Source of the DNA: an uncultured Gammaproteobacteria bacterium
GTDB taxonomy: Bacteria > Pseudomonadota > Gammaproteobacteria > Pseudomonadales > Azotimanducaceae
Direction of reading: 5' to 3'
Length of the DNA stretch: 9,706 nucleotides
NCBI GenBank assembly: GCA_913043075.1
Contig: CAJWLI010000043.1
Coordinates: 1-9,706 of the forward strand
Part shown: one piece after another, positions 8,625 through 9,706 of the stretch
How positions within the stretch are numbered: position 1 is the first letter of the stretch
Layout of the letters: every line of letters begins with the position of its first letter
Translations under genes and position numbers: made by a program
The notes under the pieces: model-generated
What the model was told of the DNA's origin: nothing
The model's database searches: none
The model's input: only the letters and a program-made list of their open reading frames with translations

Positions 8625-9095
8625 GTGAATATTAACTTGACGATATTAGGACAAGCTATTTCTTTTGCGTTTTTTGTCCTTTTTTGTATGAAGTATGTCT
8701 GGCCACCTCTGACCAGTATTCTTAGGGAACGCAGAGAGGCAATAATTGAAGGTCTAGAAAAAGCTGCTCAGGCTGAAAAAGAACTTGAAAAAGCGAATGA
8801 TGCAGCGGGACAAGAACTTGAACAGGCTAAAAAGCAGTCCGCCGAATTAATCTCGCAGGCAAGATCGAGAGCCTCTCAGCTTGAAGAAGAAGCTAAAGAC
8901 CGAGCCAAAGAAGAAGCTGCAAGGATTATTGCCGGAGCGCAAGGCCAAATTGACCAAGAAGTTAGTAGAGCCAGGGAAGAGTTAAGAGCTAAGGTAGGTG
9001 CGCTAGCTGTTCAAGGTGCTGAAAAGATATTGGGTGCCGCTGTGGATCGCAGTGCTCACGAAAATATGCTCAAAAAATTGGCAGAGGAGCTCTAG
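8625..9095 (+). CDS. atpF: ATP synthase Fo subunit b
   Basis: Subunit b dimerises to form the peripheral stalk that holds F1 against rotation. The product is 156 residues, the same as E. coli b. One N-terminal membrane helix is formed by ILGQAISFAFFVLFCMKYVWPPL (about 7-29); a long charged, alanine-rich helix rich in Glu and Lys follows (about 35-130) and makes the right-handed coiled coil, ending in the delta-binding region with LAVQGAEKILGAAVD. The GTG start at 8625 is set by GGGAG at 8613-8617 and by the conserved E. coli-like N-terminus (MNINLTILGQA). It lies 30 bases after atpE and 7 bases before atpH. Confidence 0.97.
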   Translation: MNINLTILGQAISFAFFVLFCMKYVWPPLTSILRERREAIIEGLEKAAQAEKELEKANDAAGQELEQAKKQSAELISQARSRASQLEEEAKDRAKEEAARIIAGAQGQIDQEVSRAREELRAKVGALAVQGAEKILGAAVDRSAHENMLKKLAEEL

Positions 9096-9102
9096 GGGTT
9101 TT

Positions 9103-9645
9103 ATGGCTGAAGCAGAACTCGCTACAGTTGCTCGGCCTTACGCTCGGGCAATCTTTTCTAGCGCTTTAGAAGGTAAAAGTAAACTTGATCATTGGTCGGA
9201 GATATTGTCTTCACTTGTCGTGGTGTCGTCAGATGACTCGGCCAGGGCGATATTGAGTAGTCCGGGTTATACGAATCAGCAGAAGACTGAATTTTTCGAA
9301 AGTGTTTTGGGTAGTAGGCTAGACAGTGAAGCGAAGAACTTTATCTCGCTACTAGCGGAATATAATCGGGTGAATTTACTGGCCTCTATTGCGGAAATTT
9401 ATGAGCGGATGAAGGCTAACCATCAAAAAACTTTGGAAGTTAAAATAACCAGCGCTTACGAGCTATCCGATAATGAGTCTGAAGCTCTAATCACTGCTTT
9501 GAGTTCCAAGCTTGGCAGAGACATTGGTCTAGAGATAAGCGTGGATGAGAAATTAATTGGCGGAGCAATTATAAAGACGGACGACAACGTCATAGACGAC
9601 TCCATCAAAGGCAAGTTAGAAAAATTTGCAAACAATTTGAACTAA
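9103..9645 (+). CDS. atpH: ATP synthase F1 subunit delta
   Basis: Delta sits on top of F1 and joins the alpha/beta head to the b stalk. The product is 180 residues (E. coli 177). The N-terminal helical domain begins MAEAELATVARPYARAIFSSA, the typical start that binds the alpha subunit N-terminus. The C-terminal domain carries the family signature GGAIIKTDDNVIDDSIKGKL (about 154-173). I chose the ATG at 9103 over an in-frame ATG at 9016, because the upstream part would overlap atpF in another frame and is unlike delta; AGGGG at 9094-9098, four bases before the ATG, supports this. The gap to atpA is 47 bases. Confidence 0.96.
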   Translation: MAEAELATVARPYARAIFSSALEGKSKLDHWSEILSSLVVVSSDDSARAILSSPGYTNQQKTEFFESVLGSRLDSEAKNFISLLAEYNRVNLLASIAEIYERMKANHQKTLEVKITSAYELSDNESEALITALSSKLGRDIGLEISVDEKLIGGAIIKTDDNVIDDSIKGKLEKFANNLN

Positions 9646-9692
9646 TATAAAAACCCCTATTGGAAATATAAATTTCCTTCGAGGAATAGAAT
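9646..9692 (+). promoter_or_regulatory. atpA leader with two alternative hairpins
   Basis: Two short stems share bases in this leader. Stem A pairs GGAAAT (9662-9667) with ATTTCC (9672-9677) around ATAA. Stem B pairs TTCCT (9674-9678) with AGGAA (9682-9686) around TCG, and its right arm contains the atpA ribosome binding site (AGGA, 9682-9685). The two cannot form together. No T-run follows, so no terminator is called. That this regulates atpA is inference only. Confidence 0.4.
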
Positions 9693-9706
9693 ATGGAACA
9701 ACTAAA
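9693..9706 (+). CDS. atpA: ATP synthase F1 subunit alpha (first codons only, runs off the window)
   Basis: Only ATG plus three codons and two further bases are visible (M-E-Q-L). The identification rests on position: atpA follows atpH in bacterial atp operons, and the start resembles the MQLN-type opening of gammaproteobacterial alpha subunits. AGGA at 9682-9685 gives a 7-base spacer to the ATG. Confidence 0.8.

Noticed and set aside
9016..9102. Longer N-terminus for AtpH starting at 9016
   Set aside because: The extension overlaps atpF, does not resemble delta subunits, and a good ribosome binding site supports 9103.

Overview
The window is a conserved chromosomal neighbourhood of a gammaproteobacterium. 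All ten complete genes and two edge-truncated genes lie on the + strand in the order yidC (3' part) - mnmE - mnmG - rsmG - parA - parB - atpI - atpB - atpE - atpF - atpH - atpA (first five codons). This order is the familiar origin-proximal arrangement of Gammaproteobacteria. Several proteins are recognisably closest in style to the E. coli proteins: AtpF has the same 156-residue length as the E. coli subunit, and YidC, AtpB and AtpE align with E. coli signature segments almost without gaps. Base composition leans to A+T and several genes start with GTG or TTG. A low-GC gammaproteobacterium, possibly marine, is a reasonable guess, but the genus cannot be named from this sequence.

Positions 1-5264 carry membrane-protein insertion (YidC), tRNA wobble-uridine modification (MnmE and MnmG, which work as one complex) and 16S rRNA methylation (RsmG). 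Positions 5264-6923 carry the chromosome segregation pair ParA and ParB. The mnmG-rsmG-parA-parB run is packed with overlaps of 1, 1 and 11 bases, which implies one transcript and translational coupling. A 69-base gap separates mnmE from mnmG.

Positions 6924-7071 are the largest non-coding gap (148 bases, very AT-rich). It carries a good sigma70-type promoter (TTGCTC, 17-base spacer, TATACT) that should start the ATP synthase operon. From 7072 on lie atpI and the Fo genes atpB, atpE and atpF, followed by atpH (delta) and the start of atpA. The c subunit has Asp58 and lacks the sodium-site residues, so this is a proton-driven enzyme. The leader of atpE has a strong ribosome binding site in an A-rich context, fitting the need for many c subunits. 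The atpI-atpB and atpH-atpA gaps contain small inverted repeats that could form mRNA hairpins; the one before atpA can fold in two mutually exclusive ways, one of which covers the ribosome binding site.

No mobile element, CRISPR array, RNA gene, replication origin, convincing parS site or unknown gene was found. Nothing here looks like an undescribed system. The observations worth a second look are small regulatory ones.
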